A stretch of 64,000 nucleotides of DNA from Sclerurus mexicanus (GCA_013396755.1 VWZF01002486.1:124001-188000); one strand, 5' to 3'; shown: positions 14,165 to 26,606, counted from the stretch's first letter. Notes: generated from the letters alone by a model not told the origin. Translations and numbers: made by a program.

Positions 14165-16100
14165 CTATTTTTTCCTGCTGCTTTCATCCTGTGATTCATA
14201 TTTCATTCATTATAGCCCCAGTATTTGTATTATAAATCTCTACACGCTGGCCAACAAGCCCCATCAGCCTAAAGATGGTCTGATGGGGATCCGTGGTCAT
14301 ACTTGGGCTTACAGAGTTTTATATAAATTGTCCAGAGCCTGCAACACTTGCCCTGCCACCACAGTCAGAGTTGTCACCTGGAAATCTCCTTTCTCCTCTG
14401 TCCACCACAACCCTGGGTCTTCACAAGCAAGGTGAACAATTTTAGTCTGTCCTTCTGAATGAGGGTTTGCTCTTTCCAGGCCTTAAAATAGGAAGAGGCT
14501 TTTAAAAGATTTTAAAATGGAACTTAGGGCCCTAAGTCATCGTGCATTTTTTGAAAGACCTGTTCTGCATCCCTATCATGTTACTGCTCAGCTGCAGGAC
14601 TTTTCTTAGACTGTTTGAAAGTGGATCCATGCTGCTGTGTTCCAAAGGGGATTATTTTAATATTGTACTAAAATACTGACAATAAAAACTTGTTACTTTA
14701 ATTAGGCAGTAAGCACTGTCACCCCAGGTCTTGGGATTTCGAGTAAGCGGGGGTTGATTACTGAAGGAAATTTTTTCCCATTTTGGAGTTCACAGGGTTT
14801 ATTTTACTGCAAATGTTGTGGGTGTCTCCCTTGGTGCCTTCCATGAAGGCACATGAAACAGGGCAAGGTGTCATCAGAAGGTTGCAGTGTGGTTTTGGCC
14901 CTTTCTTCACGGACTAAGAGGACAAGTTTAAGCAGAATGAGACATCTTTTAGAGCAAACAAGGCTTGCCTAATTGAATCAGAAGCTCCAGAATTTACATG
15001 GCGATTCATTTTCTTATGCTAATACACAGAAACTCAGCAAACTGCTGGACACAGATACAACTTCAGGATGTTTCCAGACTCATTCCAGCTCCGATGCAGA
15101 ATTGCTGAGCAGCACAAGACTGCAGTTTTCACTTTATCTCTCAGCTGCACAACACTTAGTCTTGGGCCAGACACCAAGACTCCTGGTCTCTTTAGGGCCA
15201 GCTGTCCCAGTGAAATCACAATTTTTAGCTCTTTGGTTTGGTTTTCAGACCAAGCAGGAGAAATCCTGATTTTTGCAAGCAATCTGGCCACCCTTTCCAC
15301 ACAGAGTGCTGTCAGACCTCCTTGCCCAGCAGGAAAACACCAGAGCAAGGCTGTCCCTTGGTCCACCATGGCTCTCAGCAGTCAGCTGGGCTGACTCAAA
15401 GCCAAAGCAATGCATCCCGTAGACTCGTCAGAATTGATGCCAGTTTTTTTGTCCTACCCTTTTGGTATTTCTTCTAGGATCAAGGGTACTGGGATGAGAC
15501 ATGGTGCATCACACAAAGTGTTCCTTTGACTTGGGCCATCGGAACAGCTTGTGGGGAATCTGCAGTGGCTGATGTGCCAGCGCAAGTTAGAGAAGCTCCT
15601 TTAGCCCATGGCTTGTCTTTGCTATGAGAAACCTGATGAAGGAGACATAAAGATGCTAAAGTAATTAAAAGGTGGTTAAAGCTTATGATGGAAGTCCAGC
15701 TCTGCACCCATCACACTTAGAATGTTCTCTAGGGGGAATAAAAAGTGGCAAGAAAATACTACAATGCATATTTTTACAGACAGTGATGGCTCTGAGATTA
15801 GGCAATGTTTCCAGGGCTCATGTGCATCAGGAATGGCCAGGTCTTCACACTGTGGCATAAGAGAAACTGGGAAATGAGCTCTCCATGCTCATAGGAGTGA
15901 CCCTGGGCTTTGTTTCCCCCTGACCCTGGCCTCTCATAAAGGATAAGAGGGGATAAATACAAGTAATATTCCTTCCTAAAAATTATATATACACTTTGCA
16001 TAAGATGAGAAATCATGAGATGAAGGAGGATGAGAAAAGGATCTGAGGATTTTCTTTGTGAGCAAAAGGCAGAAGATATGCTTCCTTAGGTCACAACACC

Positions 16101-16238
16101 GAGCTTGCCAGAGTTCCAGAAGTGTTTGGACAATGCTCTCAGGCATGTGGTGGGATTGTTGGGGTTGTCCTGTGCAGGGTCAGGAGCTGGACTTGGATGC
16201 TCCTTGTGTGTCCCTTCCAACTCAGGTGATTCTGTGAT
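16101..16238 (+). mobile_element. CR1 LINE 3'-end fragment
   Basis: Forward CR1 end: 'agtgtttggacaatgctctc', 'cttccaactcaggtgattct'. Same subfamily as the copy at 14050 and the reverse copy at 63727. Confidence 0.85.
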
Positions 16239-16569
16239 ATTCCACGTGCCGCTTCAGAAAAGAGGCTTTGAAATGTCACCTGGCACAGGGTCTGGTGGCT
16301 CCCAATTATTTTATACCTGAGCCCCTCTCAAGAGGGCCATGAGGATCACACCCATCACTGGATCTGACTGCTCACCTGCCCTTCACTCACAGGAATTGTG
16401 CTGGGGGGTTTGCAGGGGCTCAGGCCTCAGATCACACCTCTCCTAACGTGAAACCCACACACGCTGGGTGTGCTCAGTTCAGTGATGCTTCCAGGTACTC
16501 TTCTTGTTAGCATGGCATCTCAAATGGCACAGAGCGTGCAAGTTCTTCCCCGTGAAAAGCTGACAGGCA

Positions 16570-16680
16570 TATGGGTAAAAGTATTGGTATAAATCTCCAC
16601 TGGTTTACTCCGATTAATGTCTTAATAAGCCCCGTGAAACTAATTAAGATAAAAGAGTAATCCGTGTTAGCCCCAGGGAA
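16570..16680. promoter_or_regulatory. Candidate regulatory element, TAAT-rich, upstream of FGF6
   Basis: A non-repetitive AT-rich stretch with several homeodomain-type cores in about 70 bp (gattaatg, cttaataag, ctaattaag, gtaatccg). It lies about 1 kb upstream of the FGF6 TATA box. The call rests only on motif density and absence of repeats. Conservation was not tested. Confidence 0.25.
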
Positions 16681-17544
16681 GCTGAAACAGCATCAGTGCA
16701 AAATGAGGGGAAACAAGTAAGACAGATGGAAGCAGAGGCAAATTAAGATGGTCATGTGTCATTTTTTTTAAAAAAAGAAAAAGAAAAAGAACAAGGTATT
16801 TGGGCTTGGTGAAACAGTGGGGAGCTGGGGCCATCTCCCTCTTCTTGAACACGTTACCTAAGCCCTTGTCTTGCACATAGAAATGCAATGGCACCCCTGC
16901 GGGAGGCACACACCCTGCCCACATAAATGTGATCGTTTGGAAGTCACCCCAGGGAGCAGCACGAACCCCCAGTGCTCCCAGTTACGTGTCACTGGGAGAT
17001 CACCGCTCAGCCTGCGCGCCCTGCTTGGCAGTAAAAGCAGCAGGAGCAAGCCCAGGGGCTTCCTCTGCCTTTAGCATGGCTTACCTCGCTGTTAGCCAGC
17101 CAGGACTGCTCCCCTGAGAGGTACGGTCAGAGCTTTAGCAACACGGATAGCTTAGGAAGAGACGCCTTGGATTTGCTGGATGAGCACAAAACCAGCAGTG
17201 GCCACTTGAAGCCAATTATCCCCAAATATTGAGGTGCCTGGTGATCGTGCCACCAAGGAAGTGGCTGCAAACTTTTCATTGCTCACTGATGAGGTCCACA
17301 ACTGTTTTTACACCTTCTCCTCTAAATAAGGAAGCCGCGAGGCTTCTGACCACCCGGCCAATTCGACTCCTTTGCTTCCCAGAGCCAATGAAATCCCACT
17401 CCTGCCTCCAGTCTTGGGTGACAGCATTCATCAAAGCTGAGCCAGCCGGGGAGGACGGCAGCTTAGTGTTACAGCCGTGGCAGGCTTACCTTTGGCAAGC
17501 TGTTGATGTCAGAGTGATGATGTGGGGAGGGACAGCCCCTGCAC

Positions 17545-17550
17545 TATAAA
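17545..17550 (+). promoter_or_regulatory. TATA box, putative FGF6 promoter
   Basis: TATAAA in the context 'gcactataaagatggctcag', 253 bp before the FGF6 ATG. Transcription would start near 17575, giving a 5' UTR of about 230 bp without an intron. No transcript evidence is available. Confidence 0.5.
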
Positions 17551-17802
17551 GATGGCTCAGTCAAATATAACCCGGGCTGCCCACTGGAGAGCAGGATCTA
17601 CAAAACATGGTCCCCACCAGTTTGAGTCCTGCTGGCCTGCCTCTGCTTCCAACCCAACTGCTATCGGGCTTTAGTTTCAGGTCAGCAATCTCTGTTTGCT
17701 TTCCAAAAATAAGCCTCTGCCACCATGCTGAAGGGAGAAAAACAAGAAGGGCGGTATTTTTAGGGCCATTAATTCTGACCACGTGCCCAGGAGGTGAACC
17801 GG

Positions 17803-18142
17803 ATGGCCCCTGCACAAAGACCTCTCATCACTATGTCCCGCGAAGCCGGCGCTCACCGGACGTTCCCTGCTTTCGTCCTCCTGGGTTTTCTGGCCGGGAT
17901 TGCTTCTACACGTCCCGTTGTAAGCAGAACTAATGGCACATTGCTGGAAAGAGGATGGCAATCTCTGTTGTCCAGGTCCATTGCTGGGATGTCAGGGGAG
18001 AAGTCAGATGTGAACTGGGAGAGTGACTATTTGCTAGGAATCAAGAGGCAGCGGAGGCTTTACTGCAACGTGGGCATCGGGTTTCACCTTCAAATCCTCC
18101 CAGACGGAAGGATAAGCGGAGTTCACAATGAAAACCAATACA
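17803..18142 (+). CDS. FGF6: FGF6 coding exon 1
   Basis: Encodes residues 1-113 plus the first base of Ser114. The donor is tacA|GTGAGT. The frame runs on into the intron to a false end at 18168. Confidence 0.95.
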
Positions 18143-21100
18143 GTGAGTTGCATCCACAAATGAAATAGAATAGATGTCACTTAATTGCTGTGAACTCTAG
18201 TCATTACCCTTCCTAGAATGCAAATGTTATTACTTGGTGTTATTAACCTGTGCTGCATCTGTTGCCTTTTGGAAGTCTCTGGGATGAATAAACACCAGAA
18301 CCCTTTGGGCTGGAACATGGCACAAATGCTTAGATGAATTTAGATAGAATTTATATATTTTTGCTCTGCTTTACTGCACAGATGAGGAAAAACTGAAACA
18401 GGTTGAAGACTGACTCTTCTGCTGCATTTCCCCACTCCTCACCTTCTCATTTGCCTTTTGAATCCAGGAGATCATGGCTCTCTCTGGAGTGCCAAAGCAT
18501 GATTTTTGAATCCTACCTGACTAGTACTTTTGGGACACTATTGTGTCCCATGGAAGGGGCTTTCTGCTCCTGGTTTGTCCCTTCTTGTGGGTGCTGTTCT
18601 GTAACTGTAAGAATAAAGGAAAGCATTAGTCATATGGGTTTGAATTTCCTGTAGAGGGCAGTTGCTAAAATCTTTTGCAGCTAAGATGTCATGTGGTACT
18701 TCAAAATAGTAAGCCATCCTCCTCTAAGGCTAATAACAAACCCTCTGCCAGTATAGCATATTAGATAAAAATAATTTACTTATGAGAAAGCCCAAGAATT
18801 TGACAGATCAAAAGAGTCAGATAGAACAAAAGGATTACACAGTGTGTGACTACAATCCCAGAAAAATGATTTGCAAGTCCTATGACGTGGGAAAAGGCAA
18901 GATCTTCTCTGTGTGCATCAATTTTGCAGGACTAGGGAGATAACTCTAACAGAGAAAATATGACAAGTTCCTCCGGTTTTTAAAATAAATAAACGGTGTC
19001 TGAATTGCCTTGGATTAGCTCTAGGTGCTGTGATAACACTTTTGTTGAATGTCTTATTTTTCCAGGTCTCTTTGAGATATCCACTGTAGAGAGAGGTGTT
19101 GTCAGCCTGCTTGGGGTGAAAAGCGCTCTCTTCATCGCCATGAACAGCAAGGGCAGGTTGTATGGAACAGTGAGTACAAGTGCACACAAAGACTGCAAAG
19201 GTTCCAGAGGGGGTTTATTTGGTTTAGTGTTTTGGTTTTTGGTTTTTTGTTTGGTTGGTTTGGTTTGTTTCCAGCTTTTTCCTCATGGAAACCTGTGATT
19301 ACAAGCAGAGAAAACAGCCTTTCAGCTGCAGGGAGAGTGCCCAGCCTGGTGCCATCAGTGGGTTTCAGTGCTGTTAGAGGTCTGGTGTTTTTTAAAGCTT
19401 TCCAATAAGACTGTACAGGGAGCACTCTGGGAAAATGAATGTATTCTGCAAATAGTGCAGATTAATTAGGTGGCCTTTCCTAAAGCTTGAATACTGCAAA
19501 CAGGTACCAGTAAAACCCAGACCTCTTGATGCCCTTTCGCATTGCATTGTGTGTAGCTGAGGTACAATTAGAGCTATTTCTACTTGCTGCCATTAGTAAA
19601 ATAATGACCACATGCTTGCCCCTACCAAAAACAACCACAGCATGGAGAATGAATAGGAAGTCTGCCCTACAAGGGCAACATGTGTGGCTGGGGTTATTTT
19701 AATGATCAGTTTCGTGAGATCAGCCACAAAGAGTGAGAAAATTCTATGAAGAATGGGATGAAAATCATACTGAAACACCATCACCGTCGTCCTCATCTAG
19801 GTGATTTTCAGTCCAAATACAAGTTAATTTCTGAGGTATGAGCAAGACAACTCAGCCTCAACACTCAGCAGTAAAAGTGTTTTAGGAAGCAGATTTGGGA
19901 GAAGCTGGCTTTGGGCAGTAGGAAAAAGCAGCCCACCTCAAAGTAAGGAACAGCACTGATCTCTTTTGTAAAGGGACAGCAAAGTCTTTCCCTTTGAAAC
20001 AGCTGTAATTTCAACCAAGTATTTCAGTTGCTCAATAAAATGCCAAATATTGTGAAGGACCCATAGCCCTATAGCTGTCACTAACCTAATTCCTTCTCAC
20101 ATGGATAAGGACAGTGGGACATTTGGAGGTTCCACCCCATTCTTTCAGTCACGTCTGATTACAAGCACCTAAAAGGTGCCACAAGCCCAACTGCTTTGCT
20201 TGGCTGGGTCTTCCCAAAGAAGTGCAGGCTCTGGCATCAGAGCTCCCTTTGATTTCCCCACCCTGCAAGTTTCATTCCAGTTTTGTTCGTCCTCAGAGAC
20301 ACTTTTTAAAGCTGTAGGAGATGTGCATTTCCCCCACCACAACAAGCTTTGAATGGCATTATCACACAGGTGTCCAAATAGCACAGCACTGGTGGCATCC
20401 CACATGCCAGACATATGAAATCAGAGAATTATTCTGCTTTCTCTTAATTTCCTCTGCATTTGCCTCCTGCTTGTCCTTGCATCCCTTCTCCAAAATAACC
20501 CTCTCTCCTTGGATTTGCGTGATGTGACATGGAGAAGAACAAAACCGTTTTGCCAGCTTAAAACCTGCTGCATAGCTAAATATCAGTGAAAAGATTTATT
20601 GCTAATCAAATCTCTTATTGAAGAAAGCAGTTCTCTCTGGACTTTGGTGTTTGTAAGAGAACTGAAGGTTTTGACAGCCAGCACGTACTTTTTTTAATAA
20701 ATTACAGGGCTTCTGGCAGAGGGGAGGTGTTAAATAAAGCTTCAAAAAGGCGTGATGCTGGCAGAAATCTTTACTTGCAAATAAAATGAAGAAAGCCATG
20801 ATTTATAACTAATTCACTCGATCTGCTGCAGGAAGTGCACAGTCCATCATGTGGACAGGTGGCATCTGAGTTCATCTGACACCAAATTAGCACCGAGGAG
20901 GGAGATTTATTGTTGGATGCAGTGGCTGCAGCACCACCTGTTGCACACTGCAACAAGCCCTTCTGTGAAAATGCGAGCAAGAAAAATGACCTGGGCTTCT
21001 GTGAAAAAATCATTGTACCTGCTTTGTTCTCCGCCCCCCCCTCCCTTGCTGTTCTCCAGGCTGTTTTCCAAGATGAGTGCAAATTCAAGGAAACCTTGCT

Positions 21101-21236
21101 GCCCAACAACTACAATGCATATGAATCAAACGCTTACCGTGGTGCTTACATAGCCCTCAGCAAACATGGGAGAGTGAAGAGAGGAAACAAGGTTTCTCCT
21201 GCCATGACAGTGACCCACTTCTTACCCAGAATATGA
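17803..21236 (+). CDS. FGF6: Fibroblast growth factor 6 (three coding exons)
   Basis: Secreted heparin-binding FGF of the FGF4/FGF6 subfamily. The family signals through FGF receptors with heparan sulfate and is linked to muscle development and repair. Join of 17803-18142, 19066-19169 and 21060-21236 gives 206 aa, against about 208 in mammals. A hydrophobic segment at residues 21-35 acts as signal peptide or anchor. There is one N-glycosylation sequon at N44 (NGT). The beta-trefoil core runs from about N71 to the end, with subfamily signatures GIKRQRRLYCNVGIGFHLQ, LLPNNYNAYES and the C-terminal VTHFLPRI; cysteines are C88 and C155. The basic stretch KHGRVKRGNK fits heparin binding. The ATG at 17803 is chosen because MAPAQ..LITMSR aligns with mammalian FGF6; Met11 is an alternative. 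Both introns have GT-AG ends and the exact phases of the FGF family. The next gene on this strand is FGF23. The distinction from FGF4 rests on the N-terminus and the neighbours. Confidence 0.96.
18143..19065 (+). other. FGF6 intron 1
   Basis: Phase-1 intron, GTGAGT to TTTTTCCAG. I found no repeat or extra exon in it. An AATAAA at about 18286 is intronic and has no role I can support. Confidence 0.9.
19066..19169 (+). CDS. FGF6: FGF6 coding exon 2
   Basis: 104 bp, the size expected of the middle exon of most FGFs. Encodes SLFEISTVERGVVSLLG and MNSKGRLYGT. Acceptor ttttccag|GTCTC; donor ggaaca|GTGAGT. Confidence 0.95.
19170..21059 (+). other. FGF6 intron 2
   Basis: Phase-0 intron of 1,890 bp. 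It holds a T/G-rich low-complexity tract at 19216-19272 and a pyrimidine-rich acceptor with a C run at about 21031-21041. No CR1 copy was recognised. Confidence 0.9.
19216..19272. repeat. T/G-rich low-complexity tract
   Basis: Irregular GTTT/GGTTT repeats starting about 46 bp after the FGF6 exon 2 donor. The complementary strand reads as CAAA-type low complexity, like the tract at 27361-27440. Confidence 0.8.
21060..21236 (+). CDS. FGF6: FGF6 coding exon 3
   Basis: Encodes residues 149-206 and a TGA stop, beginning AVFQDECKFKETLLPNNYNA and ending VTHFLPRI, the expected FGF6 C-terminus. Acceptor ttctccag|GCTG. Confidence 0.96.
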   Translation, partial: AVFQDECKFKETLLPNNYNAYESNAYRGAYIALSKHGRVKRGNKVSPAMTVTHFLPRI

Positions 21237-22354
21237 ACACAAGAAGATTAAATCCAGGGAAGAACTGTTTCATTTTGCACATGGGGAATGATCTCCCAGG
21301 TAAAGTATTTATACCGGTCATTGAAAAAGAAATCTATATATGTATGTGTATATTTGGATAGAGATATTTGTACTAGATTCATCACGTGGCATATGTAATA
21401 CCATGCTGCTTCTCTTCTACTCTGTACAAATTTTACATGGCTCTGTGCCTCCTTTGGTGCTGTACAGAGAAAAAAAGCAAGCTGGAGTGCAAAGGATTTG
21501 GAAGAAAAGTATACAGAAGTATACAAAAGGAGTATTTGGAATGGCTGTGGGCAACCATCCAATCAATCATAGGTTATTTACTAAATAATATAAATTACCT
21601 CAGATAATAACCTTTCATAGTGAGCTGTTTACATACCATGGGCCAAATCACCAGATGATTTTGCTCCACTGGAGCTTCAGGCAGTTCACTCCACCTGAAT
21701 ATCTGCTTGCACCTCCCCTTCTCCACACTGTGTCCTGTCCTGGACAGTCCTCAGCCTGTTTTGATCATTAAGGTGCCAATTCCACAGCTGTTTCAACACA
21801 GGCAAACTGGTTATCCCCAGCGCCCCTCTGCCTCTGGAGGGATTCTCCAGGGTTCCCTCACATGGACTGGTTGGCAAAACGAAGACCTGCAATCGATTTC
21901 CCGTGGGAAGGGCCACAGGATAAATCACAGACGGGTCCCAAGTGCAAAACTTATTTGGAGCTGAGGATTTTGAATGGCATTTTGTGAGCTTAGTTTAGAC
22001 TTACCTCAAATATAGACGTGTACATCTTTGATACAAATACTTGTGTATATATAGACATGGGATGTGTGAGTGTGTATCTAGGTAATTACATACTTTTAAT
22101 GAATCAATCATCCCAGTCTCTCAAAGCCCAGGTGCCTTTATATGCACACACACATAAAAGAACATAAATATTTAAAGGCACCGAGTTTCATTTAGGCTGA
22201 ACCTTGTTAATCTCTAAGAACTAGAACTGGTCTGTGGGATGCATTTTATAAAATGTAGGAAATCCATGGAAGCTTCCAGCAAAGGGTTATTTTAGAAAAC
22301 TTCTCCATTTTGAATTTTCTATTTCCTGCCTTAAATATATTTGGTTCTTCTCTA

Positions 22355-22374
22355 TCATACCTCATGAGGTATGA
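22355..22374. repeat. 20-bp perfect palindrome
   Basis: TCATACCTCA followed immediately by TGAGGTATGA, with no spacer. Lies 1.1 kb downstream of the FGF6 stop. Confidence 0.9.
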
Positions 22375-23733
22375 AGGAACAGAGAAAGAAGAAGGCTATA
22401 TAAGCAAATCTCCCCAGGTTGGGATAGAGGAATTTGTGCCATAATTCCAATTTCTGTCACTTGCAAAGCATCAGTTTCAGAAAGAACACAGCAAGCTGTG
22501 TGAAATACTCTTCAAAGCTCTCCTAGAAGCCGTACAAACGGGGCATAACCTTGCCTTGCTATTTTGACAACCTTTTTCCAGATCACCAATGGAGCTGCAT
22601 TCTCTGTGCCTTTGAAAGAGTATTTTGAGAGGCCCTAAGTCAATAGTCACTATAAATGTCAGTTACCAGAAGCCTTGGGATTCCTGCATTGATGGCATGC
22701 TCCTAAATTTGAAACTAGATTCGATGCAATGTCGGAGCAAGAGAATTTTCAGCATAGATGGGCCGTGCTGCTGCAGAAGGGAATATGTGAGTGCAAGATT
22801 ATCTCCCATGTCCAGCCAAAATGGGGCTATGGCCAGCCTTGACATGCCATTCTATTTGCAGGGGGTGTCTATTCGTGATGAATTTGAGCCTTTTGACATG
22901 CATGACAAACAGTGTCAGGGTCAGATCCTCAGCTGGAGTAAATCAGCCTAGCAAGGCTATCAGTTTAGAGGTGCAGAAAATTTGGCCCAAAGAACATGCC
23001 CAGAAGGATGTACCTACAGCCAAGATGCCTGAAAACTGTCATTGTTTTGTGAACAAGATTCAGTTTTCCAGCATCTTTTGTGTGATTTATACTTGAATTT
23101 ATTTGGCTTAAATGTAAGTGGTGACCACAGCGTAAATGAAGAGGAAAAAGAGTGGAATGCTGCTTACAGGACATGAGCGAGATGCTTTGGAAGGAAAGGA
23201 GTTACTCTTAGTTTTCTGGTCTTGCAGTATCTAGAGACACGTTGACACACTTAGTTCATCCAGGAGTGTGCTTTGGAAAGAAGTCGCATTTTAAGTGAAA
23301 AATCAGGATGTTCTGAGTGGAGAGAGTGGGTCAGAGGAAAGTTTGGAGGGTATCAGACAATCACAGAGAGTCCCTAAAGGGACAGAGAGGAAGACTACAG
23401 CTGTGCTGAAATACATTCGCTGGTGTTATGTTCCTAATTGCCTTTGAAACTCCGTTTGAAGAGGGATGGAAGAGTACATGGATGTAGAAGCATGGTTGGG
23501 ATGCTGGCATGCAAGTTTGTTTCTGATTACAGCTTGGATCAGTGTCCTGAGGATAGGATGAATTCTGGTCCCTCTTACACCAGTGCAGCCTAGGGACATT
23601 TATTGGTGCCAGCACTGCCAAGCAATGGGATGGCTGACACAAAGGGTGAGAATCAGACTCACTGGCTTTGTTTTGCACACTCTGATCAAGGCGAGGAACA
23701 AACGTAAACCAGGTCACAAGAAGTCAAGACAAA

Positions 23734-23933
23734 AGGAATTGGCCTCAAGCTGTACCAGGGGAGGTTCAGGTTGGACATCAGAATTTCTTCACTGAAAGAG
23801 TGGTCAGGGAGGTGATAGAGCCCCCAAACCTGGAGGTGTTCAAGGAATGACTGGACGTGGCACTCAGTGCTCTGGGCTGGGTGACAAGGTGGGCATTGGG
23901 CTTTTCCAACCTTAATGGTTCTGTGATTCTCTA
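23734..23933 (+). mobile_element. CR1 LINE 3' fragment
   Basis: Forward copy with 'aagctgtaccaggggaggtt', 'tcttcactgaaagagtggtc' and 'ttttccaaccttaatggttc', ending 'tgtgattct'. Same broad subfamily as 4281-4625. Confidence 0.85.
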
Positions 23934-24483
23934 AATCTGTTCAGACATAGCCTGCTGGGCTGAGAATCTTCTAAAGAAATGCAGGATCTTGCAGATGCAC
24001 TTTTGGTGGGCATTTGGAGAGCCCCACCAGTCACTCTGCTGAGTTTCTGTCTACAATACTACTTTTTTCCTTATTACACATCAGTGCCAGCCCGATCAAC
24101 ATTGCAGTCAAGGCTGAAATCAAAAAAAAGTGCCAGGAATACTGACTAATATGATATGTCAGGAGGGGTAACTGTGGGAAGAAACCCCTGCAGCACAAAC
24201 AGTGCAGAACTGAAGTATTGTGGAGGTTTAGACCAGGTGCATATGATGCTTTGACAGAGGTGCTTCTTAAATGAACGCATGTCTGCTTTCCAGAGAGGAG
24301 CTGAGGAACGTTTTTGTGGTAGCAGGTTTCGAGAAGTTATGCAACTGAGAAATGCCTGAGAAATGGCCTGATCCTGTTCTGCCTCATGCTTGACTAGCTA
24401 ACTTCCACCTCCTCCTAAGCCATTATCAGCTGCATGGGAGAAGGAGGATTTAGGAAGCCCACCACTCCTTCTGCACCCCTCAG

Positions 24484-24489
24484 AATAAA
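24484..24489 (+). terminator. Possible FGF6 poly(A) signal
   Basis: AATAAA in 'cagaataaatttgttgg', 3.2 kb after the FGF6 stop. It is the first canonical hexamer I found on this strand. Another is at 25212. Either would be a long 3' UTR, and a variant hexamer closer to the stop is equally possible. Confidence 0.2.
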
Positions 24490-25340
24490 TTTGTTGGGCT
24501 GGCACAACCCAAATCATTTGAAAGCCCAATGCACACGATGTGGAGGTTGTGGAGGGAATCTGAACATCATCTGGCAAACTCTTACACAAAACCTTCTTCT
24601 GAAAGAGAAGTTTCATGGATGTGTGACTCCGTAAAGAAAGCTCACAGAGGTAAAGGGCTTCCCCAAACCAGGGCCAAATTAGGAACTGCAAAACATGTCT
24701 TGTCTCAGTGTGTGGGAGGTCATGACAGGGGCTACAGGCTCTGAAAGCATTGCTGTGAACACCCCACAACAGCCAGTCGTGCCCGTGTTTTGCACATGGG
24801 ATTCTCCTGTGGAGTTGATACCTGTTTTCAAGGCTTCTTCTTCCTTAGGCAAATCCCATAACCATTTCCGACTTAATCCACCCCCGTTAGAACTGAATCG
24901 TGTTCTTAAATAAGTGTATTTTTCCCAAACATGCAGAGACGCAGACACGCACACACTGGAAAAGCAGAGTAATATTTGTATACCTCACTAACTATTTCAA
25001 TTCCAAGATTTTATTTTGCACAGTAAAATGGTGCCAAAGTTCTCAGATTACTTTTTTTTTTCCTTCACTAAAATATACCTCATATTCTGACTCAATATGG
25101 ACTCACAATCGAGACTAAATTTGCAAGAAACATGAAACTGTCCAATCGTTTGTGAAATTGCTTCTATTTTTATATGTATGTGCTGCGCACAATAGTTTGA
25201 TGTATTCCTAAAATAAAATTTTATACATTTTTGGTAGTGTTTTGACTCTAAATCCCTCTTAATATTTGTCCTTTCTCCTTGATTCAGCGGTTCTGTATTA
25301 GCCACGTTCAGGGCAAAGGGGCAGCATCAGTGTCAGCGAA

Positions 25341-25629
25341 ACTCCCCCTCTGGGGAGACCCCCCTGCAGAGCTGCCCCCAGCCCTGGGGTCCCAGCACAG
25401 CAAGGACAGGGAGCTGTGGGAGCGAGGCCAGGGCAGGGACATGAAGATGAACATGTTTCCCAGAGAAGCTGTGGCTGCCCCATCCCTGGGAGTGTCCAAG
25501 GCCAGGTTGGATGGGGCTCTGAGCGACCTGGGCTGGTGGAAGGTGTCCCTGCCCATGGCAGGGGGTTGGAATGGGATGATTTTTAAGGTCCCTTCCCACC
25601 CAAACCATTCCATGATTCTATGATTCTAT
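25341..25629 (+). mobile_element. CR1 LINE 3' fragment with internal deletion
   Basis: The first 100 bp match the ORF2 block seen at 6528, 56986 and 62612 ('gagctgcccccagccctggg'). At about 25450 the sequence jumps directly to the terminal block 'cccagagaagctgtggctgc'. The 300-400 bp normally between them are missing. It ends 'ccatgattctatgattctat', with the terminal octamer repeated. Confidence 0.9.
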
Positions 25630-26157
25630 TCTGCAATCAGAAGGCCACTTAAAACCTGTTATGCTACAAACAAACTAAAAGAGTCTGGCCTCCTAAGGCT
25701 GATTACTGCCATTTTTAATTAGCTGTTATTTCACCATCATTGCCCTCTGGTGGTTATTTTGCTATTTAGCAGCAAGATGTGAGAGACCAAGGACTGATTC
25801 TGTACCATGGACCTGGGCACAGGTGGGAAAGGAGTCTCCCACCTCATGGCTGTGAGTGGCTATAGGCTCCAGGTCCCTCTCTGTTGGGAGCTGTTGCACC
25901 ATTATATAGGGTTATATGATTATATATATAGGGTATATACAATTCTAACTGTAAAGCCACAGCACAGTATTTGAGATTCAGGTTTCTCCTTGCTAAGCAA
26001 CTTTTCATAAAACTACTTAGGTAAACTGATCGGGGAAACGATGTGGTTTTCACTCCAAATTTTCCAGTCTGAAGGTTTTCCAAGGTTTCTGCAAACATAA
26101 AAGCCAAGCCTAGGGCTCAGTGGCAGTGTCACACAGAAAACCTTAAAGGACATAGGC

Positions 26158-26606
26158 ATGGGCCTGTTGGAGCGAGTCCAGAGGAGGGATACTAAGATGA
26201 TCAGAGGGATGGAGCAGCTCTGCTGTGAGGAAAGGCTGGGAGGATTGGGATTGTTTAGCCTGGGGAAGAGAAGGCTCCAGGGAGACCTGAGGGCAGCCTT
26301 TCAGTACTTGAGAACAGATATTTTAGTAGGGCCTGTTGCAATAGGACAAGGGATAATGACTTTAAACTAAAAGAAGGTGGATTCAGACCAGATATAAGGA
26401 AGAAGTTTTTACAATGATGGTGGTGAAACACAGGCACACGTTGCCCAGAGTGGTGGTGGATGCCCCATCCCCGGAAAAATTTGAGGTCAGGCCGGATGAG
26501 GCTCTGAGGATCATGGTTTAGTTGAAAATGCCCCTGCTCATTGCAGGGGAATTGGACTACATGGCCTTTAAAGGTCCCTTCCAACCCCAGTTATTCCATG
26601 GTTCTA
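26158..26606 (+). mobile_element. CR1 LINE 3' fragment
   Basis: Forward copy of about 450 bp: 'gatggagcagctctgctgtg', 'gggcctgttgcaataggaca', 'aatgatggtggtgaaacaca', ending 'ttattccatggttcta'. Close to the copy at 6528-7034. Confidence 0.9.

Noticed and set aside
18143..18168. Extension of FGF6 exon 1 to the stop at 18166-18168
   Set aside because: The donor GTGAGT at 18143 and the perfect fit to exon 2 show that the extra residues are intron read-through.
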